Below, one piece after another: positions 43,234 through 53,577 of a stretch of DNA of 64,000 nt. Both the position numbers and the translations under genes were made by a program. Within the stretch, counting starts at the first letter, position 1. Each line of letters opens with the position of its first letter. This DNA is from Paraglaciecola hydrolytica (lineage in GTDB: Bacteria > Pseudomonadota > Gammaproteobacteria > Enterobacterales > Alteromonadaceae), in NCBI RefSeq assembly GCF_001565895.1, contig NZ_LSNE01000009.1, positions 1-64,000 on the forward strand, given 5' to 3'. The notes below the pieces were generated by a model. It made no database searches. It saw only the letters and a list, made by a program, of their open reading frames with translations, and was not told where the DNA came from.

Positions 43234-46146
43234 CTAGTTAATTTTGTGGTTATTTATTCGCCGCTGATAGAAAAAAGCAGAAATAATCATAAATACGCCT
43301 ATGCCTAGCAACAATGCCACTTTTTGCCACAATAAGGCGTTGGCAGCATCGATCAAACCCAGTTTTAATAAACCACTGAAGACAAAACCCAAGGCAAACT
43401 TGGAGACTAAAGGACTTTGCTTTTGAGCAAAAAATAGATAACTACCTTGCAGTATTAACCATGGGGCAATTAATAAACTTAATTGCCAGTCTGCTAATAA
43501 AAATATCAGACTGAAAGTGACTAACAAGTGATGACACAGGTAGCGTTTTTGTGTTTGGTTTATTAGTTTAAGCTGTAATGCTGATTTGTTTCTGTCAGCA
43601 ATAAGCTGGCTTAGTAGGATCAATAAATTGCTACCAAGCCACACACTTGCGCTAACAAGGTCGTCATGAGTTGAAAATGTTAGACAGAACCATGACAGGG
43701 GGATATTTAGATAGAGCAGGGTTTGGAGGCTATTGAGGTTGCGTTTGATAGTTGGATGCCGAGTTTGCAAACACAATAATGTAAACGCAAAAACGACGGT
43801 TATAGCCGCAGCTAAATAAATATTAATGATGGCCATAGTTAATTTAAACAACACTGCAACACCAAAATACATCCCGATAGACGCTATTTGTTGTTCCAGC
43901 ATGGGTCTATGTCTTTGGGATACCAAGCGTAAAAAGAAACCAAAATAGACCAAGCCTAGGACTAACGAAAGATTAATCGTCAGATTGAAGAATGACTGAT
44001 TAATCAAGGCGTTTAAAACACAGTAACAAGCAGCAATTAAGCTTAAGTATAAAGCCTCAGTGCGGATCATCGGATGTTTTACGATGCGCGCTAAAGTGTA
44101 GGCAATAACACTCGACAACCATAAAGCCAAGCTTAAAAACTCGCCATAATGTTTGACAACTGATGGGATAAACAAAATAGGACATAAGAGGTAAGCGATT
44201 AGACGCAAGGATTCTGCAAATTCAGCCATTGTCCCTGATTGGCCTATACGTCGATAAAATTCGCACAGTGCCCATAATTCAATAAATAGCAGTGCCAGTG
44301 CGGTTTGTGCGTAGCTAGGCAAATCTCTGAAGGAAAAGGACTGCACTTGCAGTGCAGCCAACAGTACAATTAATCCCATAATCAAGCCGCTAAAAAACAC
44401 CAGTGTTTCGCTAGCCTGACATTGCTGGCGTTGGCTTTTGTATAAGAGTATGAGCTGCAAAGGGATAAAAACCACAAAACACCAATTGGCTAAATATACC
44501 CAAGCTGTGGCGATGACAAATATTGCTAACCACAGTGACTCAAATTGACGCAATGAATAACTGAGGTTGAACTCCCATTTGAACTGAGTCTCTGTTTGGG
44601 TTAGAGGAGCGTGTTGTAATAACTTGCGGCTGGTTAATAACAAAATACCGATACTGCAAAATACCATCAGACCCTTGATATTTAAAAAGGCTGGAGAGGG
44701 GAAATAAGGTGCAATGGCAAATAGCGCATGCAAAATTGCGAAGATAATTAAAGCATAAGCTTCAATCTGTAAATTTTTATCTCGGTTTTGTAGGGCAAAA
44801 TACAACAAAAATAGGCCTTCTAAACCCACTGCTATGCCCCAGTAGTCTGCTGCCAGACTACTAAATATTGCCACCAACAGCCATACACTACTTACCATGG
44901 CATATAAGCTTTTTGTCATGTCAGGCATCTGTGCGGCTTTAAATCTGGCTCCCGCACTTAACAGGGCATTGAACAACGCGATGAGGGGCAAAAACCAAGC
45001 AGAAAAATCACTTTGGTATAACAGCCCAATACTGCTAAACAAGGCCAGAGAAATAAAGATGATGCGGCTATTAGTGAACTGAGTGTTTGGCGGAGTTGAT
45101 TGTTTTAACTCTTGCCACATTACGGCAAAATATAGGCAGTAGAATAATTGGCTGAATAGACCCATAACTTGAGGTGAGTCACCAAATAACAGCAAGTATT
45201 CAAGACTGGCACTGCAGACCGTTACCGTTACAAAACTTAACCACAGCCAAGCTTTAGTGTTGGCTTGATAAAAACTGCCTATCGCCAGTATCGCCAGTCC
45301 ACATAAATAAAACGTTGTACCTGAGCTATCTAGCAGAGAAATCAGCGGAATAGTGGCTCCTCCTATAATCGCCAAAGCACTGACTACTTTTGTTGAATGC
45401 CAGTTAGCCAGTATGAAGCCGCTTAATCCAATAAGCACATAAGCAAATAATACAAGCCAGTCAGCTAACAAATGATAATAACTGCCGGCCATATAAATGG
45501 TGACAAAATTGAGTAATAGACCAAGGCTGATGGTGGCAGAGCCTAAGTCCTCAAAGGTCTTTTGTCTCGCCAGTTTATGCCCACCATAGGTGACACTGAT
45601 GCTGACTATAAATAACAGCAGGCTTTTGCTACCTGCGCCCAGTTCACCGACTAGTAACTGGGTTAAATAAGCAAATCCACAGACAAGTAGCGCGATGCCT
45701 ACCAGCATAAAAATAAAAATCGGCCCCTGACCTTTGGTTTGACAATGCTGATACCAGTTAATTAGCGGGGAAAGCGCTTTGCCAAAAGGTGATAATAAAG
45801 TGCCTAAACCGTCACGAAGCAGTGGACTGAATGTATTTTCTGCTGGTGTTGCTGGTGTTGCTGGTTTGTCAGTTAAGGTGGTAACACGATATTGGCGGTC
45901 TTCTTGAGATGCATATTGCTGTGGTTTTTGCTCAATATTTATTTGTACTTGCGGAATTTGCAGAGTGCCTGTTTTTGTGGAATCTGCAGTGATGTTTGAA
46001 ATTTGCTCAACAGGTGCATTGGTTTGTGTGACATCAGCCAGCGATTGCAGGCGTTGCTCTAGATTATGCAAACGCTTCGAAAATGCTTCACGCAGCAGCT
46101 TTATTTCTCTGCCGATATCTTCAATTTCCTGATCCCTGTGCGCCAT
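43234..46146 (-). CDS. DUF2339 giant membrane protein
   Basis: About 970 aa. N-terminal coiled coil (DIGREIKLLREAFSKRLHNL and on), a Thr/Pro-rich linker, then some 25 or more hydrophobic helices to the end. DUF2339 proteins are uncharacterised inner-membrane proteins. Start uncertain: ATG 46146, ATG 46158 and TTG 46182 are all in frame and none has a clear ribosome site. Monocistronic, divergent from pnp. Confidence 0.82.
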   Translation of the reverse strand: MAHRDQEIEDIGREIKLLREAFSKRLHNLEQRLQSLADVTQTNAPVEQISNITADSTKTGTLQIPQVQINIEQKPQQYASQEDRQYRVTTLTDKPATPATPAENTFSPLLRDGLGTLLSPFGKALSPLINWYQHCQTKGQGPIFIFMLVGIALLVCGFAYLTQLLVGELGAGSKSLLLFIVSISVTYGGHKLARQKTFEDLGSATISLGLLLNFVTIYMAGSYYHLLADWLVLFAYVLIGLSGFILANWHSTKVVSALAIIGGATIPLISLLDSSGTTFYLCGLAILAIGSFYQANTKAWLWLSFVTVTVCSASLEYLLLFGDSPQVMGLFSQLFYCLYFAVMWQELKQSTPPNTQFTNSRIIFISLALFSSIGLLYQSDFSAWFLPLIALFNALLSAGARFKAAQMPDMTKSLYAMVSSVWLLVAIFSSLAADYWGIAVGLEGLFLLYFALQNRDKNLQIEAYALIIFAILHALFAIAPYFPSPAFLNIKGLMVFCSIGILLLTSRKLLQHAPLTQTETQFKWEFNLSYSLRQFESLWLAIFVIATAWVYLANWCFVVFIPLQLILLYKSQRQQCQASETLVFFSGLIMGLIVLLAALQVQSFSFRDLPSYAQTALALLFIELWALCEFYRRIGQSGTMAEFAESLRLIAYLLCPILFIPSVVKHYGEFLSLALWLSSVIAYTLARIVKHPMIRTEALYLSLIAACYCVLNALINQSFFNLTINLSLVLGLVYFGFFLRLVSQRHRPMLEQQIASIGMYFGVAVLFKLTMAIINIYLAAAITVVFAFTLLCLQTRHPTIKRNLNSLQTLLYLNIPLSWFCLTFSTHDDLVSASVWLGSNLLILLSQLIADRNKSALQLKLINQTQKRYLCHHLLVTFSLIFLLADWQLSLLIAPWLILQGSYLFFAQKQSPLVSKFALGFVFSGLLKLGLIDAANALLWQKVALLLGIGVFMIISAFFYQRRINNHKIN

Positions 46147-46406
46147 GCTGCAATCCATAATAAGCAATAATCGTTTAGACAACAGTAAGTTAACATAGAG
46201 TAAAGTAATTCGCTATTACTCTGGTTGGAGGTGCAGAGACTGAAATGGTGGAGGGAAAATTTAATCGGCGTTCAACGGTTCCATAAAATCTGCGGGACTG
46301 TTTTGCGTTTTAATTCCATTGACTTGCTGTTTTTCATAACGCTAACCGCTATACTATGCGCCGCATTTGAAAGCGATAAATAAAATAAGCAAATTGAAGG
46401 AAAAAA

Positions 46407-48518
46407 ATGACTCCTATTACAAAATCTTTTCAGTATGGTCAGCATACTGTTACTTTAGAAACTGGCGTAATTGCCCGTCAAGCCACTGCTGCTGTTATGG
46501 CAAGCATGGATGATACTAGTGTACTGGTTACCGTTGTTGGTAAAAAGGATATGAAGCCTGGCCAAGACTTCTTTCCGTTAACCGTAAACTATCAAGAAAG
46601 AACTTATGCTGCTGGTAAAATCCCCGGTGGTTTTTTCAAACGTGAAGGTCGTCCTTCTGAGTTTGAAACCTTAACTTCACGTTTGATTGACCGTCCAATT
46701 CGTCCATTATTCCCAGACGGGTTTATGAACGAAGTACAAATCATCGTTACCGTATTATCAGCTAACCCTGAAATTCCTACCGATATCATTTCATTGATTG
46801 GTGCTTCTGCTGCTTTAGCAATCTCTGGTTTGCCTTTTAATGGTCCAGTTGGTGCGGCGCGTGTAGGTTATACCGATGGTCAATATATTCTAAATACTTG
46901 TACTTCTGAATTAGCAAGTAGTGACTTAGATTTAGTGGTTGCTGGTACTGAAGGTGCGGTATTAATGGTTGAATCAGAAGCCGCTGTGCTGTCTGAAGAA
47001 GTCATGTTAGGTGCTGTGATGTTTGGTCACGAGCAAATGCAAGTTGTGGTTGGTGCTATCAATGAATTTGCCGCTGAGGTGAATACCCCTAAGTGGGATT
47101 GGCAGCCAGTTGCAGAAAACACTGCATTAAAAACCAAAGTAAAAGAATTAGCTGAAGCTGGCATTACTGCTGCTTACCAGATTTCTGACAAAATGGAGCG
47201 TAAAGACGCCATTGTTGCTGTTACTGAACAAACTGTCGCTGCTCTTGTTGCTGCTGATGCAACTCAAAATGCCAAAGAAGTATCTGAGATGGTACACGCG
47301 CTGGAAAGTGACGTAGTTCGTTCACGCATACTTGCTGGCTCACCACGTATTGATGGTCGCGACCCTGCGATGATCCGTGCCTTAAACGTTGCTACTGGCG
47401 TATTGCCACGTACTCACGGTTCAGCGGTATTTACTCGTGGTGAAACACAAGCAATCGTGGTTGCTACCTTAGGTACTGAGCGTGATGCACAGATGATTGA
47501 TGGCTTAAACGGTAAATCTGATAGCCGTTTTATGCTGCACTATAACTTCCCTCCTTACTGCGTGGGTGAAACCGGCATGGTTGGTTCACCTAAGCGTCGC
47601 GAAATCGGTCATGGCCGTTTAGCCAAACGTGGTATTCAAGCCGTTATGCCAAGTGAAAAAGAATTCCCTTATGTGGTTCGTGTGGTTTCTGAAATCACTG
47701 AATCAAATGGTTCTTCTTCAATGGCGTCTGTTTGTGGTACTTCTTTAGCGTTGATGGATGCTGGTGTACCGATTAAAGCTTCTGTTGCGGGTATCGCGAT
47801 GGGCTTAGTGAAGAGCGATGAAAACTTCGTAGTATTGTCTGACATCTTAGGTGATGAAGATCACTTAGGCGATATGGACTTTAAAGTTGCGGGTACCACT
47901 AAAGGTATTACTGCACTGCAAATGGATATCAAGATTGAAGGTATCACTAAAGAAATCATGCAGGTTGCTTTAAAACAAGCTAAAGAAGCCCGTTTGCATA
48001 TTCTTGGCGTAATGGATCAAGCGATTACTGGCCATCGTGAAGAGATGTCTGAATTTGCTCCACGTATTTACACCATGAAAGTTGATCAAGATAAAATCCG
48101 TGACGTTATTGGTAAAGGCGGCGCAATGATCCGTGCTATTACTGAAGCATCTGATTGTAATATCGAAATCTCAGATGACGGTACGGTTAAGATTTTTGCT
48201 ACTGAAATGGCTAAAGCCAATATCGCTATCGAAAAAATCAAACAAGTTACTGCTGAAGTTGAAGCTGGTAAAACTTACTCAGGTAAAGTAACTCGTATCG
48301 TTGATTTTGGTGCTTTTGTTGAAATCCTACCAGGCAAAGAAGGCTTGGTACATATTTCTCAAATCGCCCACGAGCGTGTGAACAAAGTAGGTGACTTCCT
48401 ATCTGAAGGTCAGATTGTTGACGTAAAAGTGGTTGAAATTGACCGTCAAAATCGTGTTCGTCTAAGCATTAAAGACTTAGTTGAAAAACCTGCAGGTGCA
48501 CCTGCTAGTGACGAGTAA
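46407..48518 (+). CDS. pnp: Polynucleotide phosphorylase
   Basis: 703 aa, full length. Two RNase PH domains, then KH ([19 protein letters not shown], about 570) and S1 ([20 protein letters not shown], about 630). Degrades RNA 3' to 5' phosphorolytically in the degradosome. GAAGG lies 6 bp before the ATG. A possible -10 (TATACT, 46350-46355) is seen without a good -35. Unusually, rpsO is not immediately upstream. A divergent DUF2339 gene is there instead. Confidence 0.97.
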   Translation: MTPITKSFQYGQHTVTLETGVIARQATAAVMASMDDTSVLVTVVGKKDMKPGQDFFPLTVNYQERTYAAGKIPGGFFKREGRPSEFETLTSRLIDRPIRPLFPDGFMNEVQIIVTVLSANPEIPTDIISLIGASAALAISGLPFNGPVGAARVGYTDGQYILNTCTSELASSDLDLVVAGTEGAVLMVESEAAVLSEEVMLGAVMFGHEQMQVVVGAINEFAAEVNTPKWDWQPVAENTALKTKVKELAEAGITAAYQISDKMERKDAIVAVTEQTVAALVAADATQNAKEVSEMVHALESDVVRSRILAGSPRIDGRDPAMIRALNVATGVLPRTHGSAVFTRGETQAIVVATLGTERDAQMIDGLNGKSDSRFMLHYNFPPYCVGETGMVGSPKRREIGHGRLAKRGIQAVMPSEKEFPYVVRVVSEITESNGSSSMASVCGTSLALMDAGVPIKASVAGIAMGLVKSDENFVVLSDILGDEDHLGDMDFKVAGTTKGITALQMDIKIEGITKEIMQVALKQAKEARLHILGVMDQAITGHREEMSEFAPRIYTMKVDQDKIRDVIGKGGAMIRAITEASDCNIEISDDGTVKIFATEMAKANIAIEKIKQVTAEVEAGKTYSGKVTRIVDFGAFVEILPGKEGLVHISQIAHERVNKVGDFLSEGQIVDVKVVEIDRQNRVRLSIKDLVEKPAGAPASDE

Positions 48519-48554
48519 TATCGGCTGGTAGATACACAAATTGATGTTATCAAG

Positions 48555-48582
48555 GAACCCTGCTTAGTCAGGGTTCTTTTTT
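48555..48582 (+). terminator. Terminator after pnp
   Basis: GAACCCTG / CAGGGTTC hairpin with loop CTTAGT, followed by six T. Confidence 0.92.
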
Positions 48583-48693
48583 GTCTGAAATACTCCTCAT
48601 CCTTGAGGCTCAACATTTGTTGGCTGTAGTTATCCGCTAGGGTCGTTTTAATGAGAAGCCGTATATTTCGTTTTTTATAGCTATTGACAGGTA

Positions 48694-49791
48694 TTATAAA
48701 AGCTGTTGCTGTCTAGATGATTCGGTGTATTTACACACCTTGTTGCGGCCTTGATCTTTTGCATCGTAAAGCGCTGCGTCCGCTTTTTCAATCAGTGAGT
48801 TAGAGTTTACCCCTACCATAGGCAATACACAGGCTACGCCAATACTGGCGGTGAGTGCTAATTCGTTTTGTTGGTATGAAAATGGTTGAGATGCAATCTG
48901 TTCGCGTACTTGTTCGGCTATATCAACGGCGTTGTGTTCATCAGTATCTGGCAATAAGATTACAAATTCTTCACCACCAAAACGAGCAATGAGATCGGTT
49001 TTACGTTTTGCTGTCGCACTGATAGTTTGCGCGATATGGTTCAAACATTTGTCACCAAAAAGATGTCCATGAGTATCATTGATGGCTTTAAAATGATCGA
49101 TATCGATTAATAAGACCGAAAGCATCTTCTTTTGTCGAATACTACTGTGCCATTGGATATCAAAGGCAGTATTGAAATATCCACGATTATAAATATGGGT
49201 AAGAGGATCAATTTTATTTAGTTGTTCTAATTCTTGGCGCTGTTTTTCAAGCTGGGCTTCAATCACAAAACTACGTAAATATTCTTTATTGGAACGCATG
49301 CCGACTACCACTAAATAACCACTGTAAATACAGATCATAAAGCCTACAGGCAAGCTGTCTTCGATAACAAAAAATGACACAAAAATGCTAGGTGTCACTA
49401 AACACAGCAAGTTGAATAGGGCGATGGAAATGCGCGGACTGAGAGAAATTAGGGCAGCTGCACAAACACCTCCAATAGTCATAAAAGAGATGGTTTTTAT
49501 AGGCTCCAAAATAGGGTCGTACATGGTCATCGCAAAAAATATTCCCAAAATTATCGCCTGCGACAGCGATAAACACTGAAACATGTGTCGCCAGAGCTTA
49601 GGTTTTTTGGGATAAATTACTGAGGTATAAACACGATGTACCAAACGCAAACTACTAACGAGTAACATGCTAGTGGCAAACAACCAGCTTATTTCGGGTT
49701 GTAATTTGTTAAAGCCTAAGGGAAAAAATATGACTGGAAATATTAGACCATAAATAAATATACCGGGCATGGAACGGCTTAATAAATCCAT
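48694..49791 (-). CDS. Membrane diguanylate cyclase (GGDEF)
   Basis: 365 aa. Six hydrophobic helices in residues about 8-165 form an unclassified membrane sensor, then a short coiled linker, then a GGDEF domain with active-site GGEEF (ARFGGEEFVILLPD near residue 275), and DHFKAINDTHGHLFGDKCL. Should make c-di-GMP. No inhibitory-site RxxD is obvious five residues before GGEEF (the sequence there is RKTDLIARF, where RKTD fits RxxD), so product inhibition is possible. Confidence 0.9.
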   Translation of the reverse strand: MDLLSRSMPGIFIYGLIFPVIFFPLGFNKLQPEISWLFATSMLLVSSLRLVHRVYTSVIYPKKPKLWRHMFQCLSLSQAIILGIFFAMTMYDPILEPIKTISFMTIGGVCAAALISLSPRISIALFNLLCLVTPSIFVSFFVIEDSLPVGFMICIYSGYLVVVGMRSNKEYLRSFVIEAQLEKQRQELEQLNKIDPLTHIYNRGYFNTAFDIQWHSSIRQKKMLSVLLIDIDHFKAINDTHGHLFGDKCLNHIAQTISATAKRKTDLIARFGGEEFVILLPDTDEHNAVDIAEQVREQIASQPFSYQQNELALTASIGVACVLPMVGVNSNSLIEKADAALYDAKDQGRNKVCKYTESSRQQQLL

Positions 49792-50095
49792 ATCTATGCG
49801 GTGTTCGATAGTTTTATCTTTATTTTTAATGCTTTTATGTTTAATGAGAACAACCTTACGATTTTTTGATGATTATTATTCAGATGTCAGAAATAACAAC
49901 AAGTTTTTAATTTTTGTAAGGCTTTTTTTAAACGCTTCATTATACAAATCTGATACTTAGCAGAAGATTCAACTTAGTATAAAGTAATTACCATCACAAC
50001 TTAAACTACTAGTTTTAATTAATATTCCCCGCCATCTGGTGGCAAAAGCCGGCTTTGTGTTAACGTCTTACAAACACCTTATTTTGTATACTCAC
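49792..50095. other. 304-bp AT-rich gap
   Basis: Between the divergent cyclase and aminotransferase genes. No gene is supported. TATACT at about 50085-50090 lies only 6 bp before the ATG at 50096, which would give a leaderless or nearly leaderless mRNA if used as a -10. That is speculative. Confidence 0.4.
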
Positions 50096-51010
50096 ATGAA
50101 AACAGGCACCCACCGCTATCAAACTGATCCAAGAAATCAATCCATTCTTATCAATATCAACGGAGAGCTCTTCCCCCGCGCTGAGGCAAAAATATCGGTA
50201 TTTGATAGTGGGTTTATATTGGGAGATGGTGTGTGGGAAGGGATCCGCTTACATCATGGAAAACTAGCTTTTATCGATCAGCATATCAAACGTTTATATG
50301 CTGGAGCTAAAGCGCTAGATATGGACATTGGAATTACTCCGCAAGCATTGGTACAACGGCTAATGGATACCTGTAATGCCAATGACATGTTTGATGGTGT
50401 GCATATTAGGCTGATGGTTACTCGCGGTGAAAAGTCCACTCCTTATCAAGATCCACGCGCTACTATTTCTGCTGCTACTATCGTCATAATTGCTGAACAT
50501 AAAACCCCCGTTAAGATCGATAACAGTGAAGGTGTATCGTTATTCACCAGTCATGTGCGTCGTGGTTATCCTGATGTACAAGATCCAAAGCTTAATACTC
50601 ACTCAAAGTTAAATTGCATTTTTGCTTGTATACAAGCCACAAAAGCATTGGCCGATGAAGCCTTAATGCTTGATCCTCACGGATTTGTGGCGACCTGTAA
50701 TTCAACCCACTTTTTCATAATACGTGGTGAGGAAGTGTGGACCTCAACGGGAGATTTTTGTCTCGATGGCATCACAAGGCGTAATGTTATCAATTTATGT
50801 AAAACCAATAACATTCCAGTGTTTGAAAAGAATTTTTCTTTAGCTGAAGTTTACAGTGCCGACGAGGCCTTTATTACTGGCACTTTTGCCGGTTTAACGG
50901 CGGTTAAATTAGTGGATGGCCGCTTGATCGAACCCGACAGTAGTCAGCCTTCTTTATTACTGCGCCTGCAAACGCTTTATTTGGAATTGATTGAAAAGTC
51001 AGGGGAGTAA
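50096..51010 (+). CDS. Class IV aminotransferase (BCAT/DAAT-like)
   Basis: 304 aa from ATG 50096 (MKTGTHRYQTD). The upstream extension to 50039 does not look like the family. PLP fold-type IV features: FDSGFILGDGVWEGIRL, catalytic Lys in PKLNTHSKLNCI, and EAFITGTFAGLTAVKLVDGR near the end. Could act on branched-chain or D-amino acids. Six bp before a sulfotransferase-like gene, so one operon. The pairing hints at joint action on an unknown metabolite. Confidence 0.87.
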   Translation: MKTGTHRYQTDPRNQSILININGELFPRAEAKISVFDSGFILGDGVWEGIRLHHGKLAFIDQHIKRLYAGAKALDMDIGITPQALVQRLMDTCNANDMFDGVHIRLMVTRGEKSTPYQDPRATISAATIVIIAEHKTPVKIDNSEGVSLFTSHVRRGYPDVQDPKLNTHSKLNCIFACIQATKALADEALMLDPHGFVATCNSTHFFIIRGEEVWTSTGDFCLDGITRRNVINLCKTNNIPVFEKNFSLAEVYSADEAFITGTFAGLTAVKLVDGRLIEPDSSQPSLLLRLQTLYLELIEKSGE

Positions 51011-51016
51011 GGTTTT

Positions 51017-51745
51017 ATGACTATTCGAATCGCCATGTGGTCGGGACCGCGTAATATCTCAACCGCTATGATGCGTAGCTTTGAAAATCGCGCAGATACC
51101 CTTGTGGTAGACGAACCTTTTTATGCTTTTTACCTATCGCAAACCAATAGCCCGCATCCTATGTTTGATGAGGTGATTGTCAGTCAAAGTCAGGATTATG
51201 CAGAGGTAGTGAGCCAGCTTACTCAGGCAAACCAAGCCCTTGCTATTGAGTACCAAAAACACATGACTCATCACATGTTGCAAGGTGTAGATATGCATTG
51301 GACTAAGCAACTCAAAAATTGCTTTTTAATCAGAGAGCCTAAAGAAGTGGTGCAGTCTTATACTCAAAGCCGTGGTGTATGCAGCGCTGAGGATATTGGC
51401 ATTATTCGCCAGCTCGAGCTCTATCATGAGATCAGTGCTTTAAGTGAACAGCCAGTACCAGTGATTGAAGGCAAAGATATTTTAGCCGCGCCACAAGATA
51501 TGCTGAGTAAACTTTGTGAGGCACTAGGAATTCCATTTGATAGCAATATGCTGCATTGGCCTACCGGTTTACGTGATTCAGATGGGGTATGGGCGCCACA
51601 CTGGTACCACAGTGTGGCAAACTCAAGGGGATTTGCTGCTGCAAGTTCGTCAAATATTCAACTCAGTCCAGAGCAGCAGCGGGTGGTAGATGAAGTCACC
51701 CCTGCTTATGAATATTTGCGTCAGTTAAAAATTCAAGCAGAATAG
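51017..51745 (+). CDS. Sulfotransferase-like protein
   Basis: 242 aa. The N-terminal loop MWSGPRNISTAMMRSFENR matches the 5'-phosphosulfate-binding loop, and FLIREPKEVVQSY the 3'-phosphate motif, of PAPS-dependent sulfotransferases. Acceptor unknown. Could also be a nucleotide-binding relative without sulfotransfer activity. Translationally close to the aminotransferase (6-bp gap). Confidence 0.8.
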   Translation: MTIRIAMWSGPRNISTAMMRSFENRADTLVVDEPFYAFYLSQTNSPHPMFDEVIVSQSQDYAEVVSQLTQANQALAIEYQKHMTHHMLQGVDMHWTKQLKNCFLIREPKEVVQSYTQSRGVCSAEDIGIIRQLELYHEISALSEQPVPVIEGKDILAAPQDMLSKLCEALGIPFDSNMLHWPTGLRDSDGVWAPHWYHSVANSRGFAAASSSNIQLSPEQQRVVDEVTPAYEYLRQLKIQAE

Positions 51746-51759
51746 TTTAATATTCAGCC

Positions 51760-52437
51760 TTATTGGTCTGCATAATGACGTTCGATTTTTGCCAGTAATG
51801 CCGGATTTTCTATTTCCAGCACAACTTGACGGTGCAAGATAATTTTCCCTTGTACATTTGAACTGGCATCAATGCTCAGGGTAGGCAGTTCACCTTTAAA
51901 CCCGCGTTTTTCATCTTTCGCTTGAAAAATAATATCGCCTTGCACTTGAGTGGTATCACGTAAGTCAATGTCGCCATTTTTGGTTTCTATATGTCCACCA
52001 ACGTTAGCGTTGAGCAAAGCAATATTGCCGTTTACAGTGTTTATGTCACTACCGATTTGAGCATTTGCTTTTAATTCAATATTACCATTAACGGTGCTCA
52101 ATCCTTGGTTAACTTTAAGGCCATGTTTGGCCTCGATACTGCCGTTTACGGTAGAGGCTGATTTAATTTGCGCATTGCTGCCTATCTCAATATTGCCATT
52201 TACTGCATCAAGCTCGTTGGCTTTGACGTTGTTTTTGATGGTGATATTGCCGTTTACCGTTGATACATCACTGACTTCACTGTGGGCATCCACCACAATA
52301 TTACCTAGTACGCTGCTTAGGTCACTTTGCTGATGGTTACTATCACCTTTGTGGCCGCCAATGTGGATAATACAACCTGTAATGGAAAGTGTGAGTAGGC
52401 TAACTAATGCAATTTGAGCGAGGCGTGATGTTTTCAT
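51760..52437 (-). CDS. Repeat lipoprotein, bactofilin-like beta-helix
   Basis: 225 aa. Lipoprotein signal with LSITGC (Cys at 22). Residues 40-175 are a series of about 18-residue repeats centred on (T/A)VNGNI, e.g. VSTVNGNITIKNN, DAVNGNIEIGS, STVNGNIELKA, which should form a right-handed beta-helix like polymer-forming or DUF4097-type proteins. Envelope-located. Function unknown. Monocistronic. Confidence 0.75.
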   Translation of the reverse strand: MKTSRLAQIALVSLLTLSITGCIIHIGGHKGDSNHQQSDLSSVLGNIVVDAHSEVSDVSTVNGNITIKNNVKANELDAVNGNIEIGSNAQIKSASTVNGSIEAKHGLKVNQGLSTVNGNIELKANAQIGSDINTVNGNIALLNANVGGHIETKNGDIDLRDTTQVQGDIIFQAKDEKRGFKGELPTLSIDASSNVQGKIILHRQVVLEIENPALLAKIERHYADQ

Positions 52438-52738
52438 GGTTGTCCTTAGTGAAATAAATAATCAATTCTTAAAACATAATAAGAGCAGGCACTGTGCCAA
52501 TAATTTAACTGTTTGATTTTTATAACTTTAAGTTGATTTTAAATAAAATGGTTTGAACATAAAAACGACAGCTTTGGCGAGAATTACAAAATAATGGTGA
52601 TTTTGCCTTGAGCCACTTATAGATAAATAGTGGTAACGTCGCAATTGGTATTTATACCCAAAGGACTTGGAAATACATTTTTAATCATGCTAAATAAGCT
52701 GCAGTTATAAAGCAAATAAACCCATAAGAAGAGTAGCC
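52438..52738. other. 301-bp gap
   Basis: Between the divergent lipoprotein and PhyH genes. No gene is supported. TATACCCAAAGGACTTGGAAAT near 52653 weakly recalls the outer arm of the palindromic element at 9174-9344, but no complementary arm follows. Confidence 0.4.
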
Positions 52739-53569
52739 ATGTTATCGACAGCACAACAACAGCACTATGCCAAACACGGATACTTGGTGCTAGATGAGTT
52801 ATTTTCGACTGAGCAGATGGATAAACTGCAAAAAGCAGCGGAGAAAATAGTAGAACAGTTTGATCCGAACTCAAGCCGTGCAGTGTTTTCGACTCAGGAT
52901 CAGAGTAAAACACGAGATGATTATTTTTTAGGGTCGGGTGACAAAGTACGTTGTTTTTTTGAAGAAGATGCTTTTGATCAAACGGGGGAATTGAAACAAG
53001 CTAAATCCTTAAGTATCAATAAAATTGGCCATGCTCTACATGTGCTGGAGCCAGAATTTAAGGCATTTAGCCATAACCAAACAATTACCCAATTGGCATT
53101 TGATTTAGGTTTAGTGAAACCGCAAATTCACCAGTCTATGTATATCTTCAAACAGCCTAAAATTGGTGGAGTGATCCGTTGGCATCAGGATGCCAGTTAT
53201 TTTTATACTACACCGATTACCGTGATCACTTTCTGGCTGGCGGTAGAAGATGCCACTATTCACAACGGTTGTTTACAAGTGCAGGGCAGCAATGATCCTT
53301 ATCCACTGATTGAGCAATTTAAACGTTATAAGGATGACAGCACTGAGTTGCTTAAACTTAATGCTAAACCTTGGCCCAAAGATGAGGATGCCGTAGCACT
53401 GGAAGTAAAAAAAGGCACCTTGGTGGTGTTTAATGGCTTACTACCGCACTTCAGTGCGCCTAATTTATCCGATAAGTCTCGTCATGCTTTCACTTTGCAT
53501 ATGACCTGTGCAAACAGTAATTATGCAAATGAGAACTGGCTACAGGCCAAAGCCAGTCCTCTTTATTAA
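52739..53569 (+). CDS. Phytanoyl-CoA dioxygenase family protein
   Basis: 276 aa, Fe(II)/2-oxoglutarate oxygenase of the PhyH family. Metal ligands: HQD in RWHQDASYF (about 147-149) and His in LLPHFSAPNLSDKSRHAF, with a downstream Arg for 2-oxoglutarate. Bacterial members hydroxylate varied small molecules. Start of a group of sugar-acid-type genes, though on its own strand position. Confidence 0.85.
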   Translation: MLSTAQQQHYAKHGYLVLDELFSTEQMDKLQKAAEKIVEQFDPNSSRAVFSTQDQSKTRDDYFLGSGDKVRCFFEEDAFDQTGELKQAKSLSINKIGHALHVLEPEFKAFSHNQTITQLAFDLGLVKPQIHQSMYIFKQPKIGGVIRWHQDASYFYTTPITVITFWLAVEDATIHNGCLQVQGSNDPYPLIEQFKRYKDDSTELLKLNAKPWPKDEDAVALEVKKGTLVVFNGLLPHFSAPNLSDKSRHAFTLHMTCANSNYANENWLQAKASPLY

Positions 53570-53577
53570 GGTGTGTA

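Noticed and set aside
52653-52675. Partial match to the outer arm of the 9174-9344 palindrome
   Set aside because: Too short and without a complementary arm, so it was not listed as an element.
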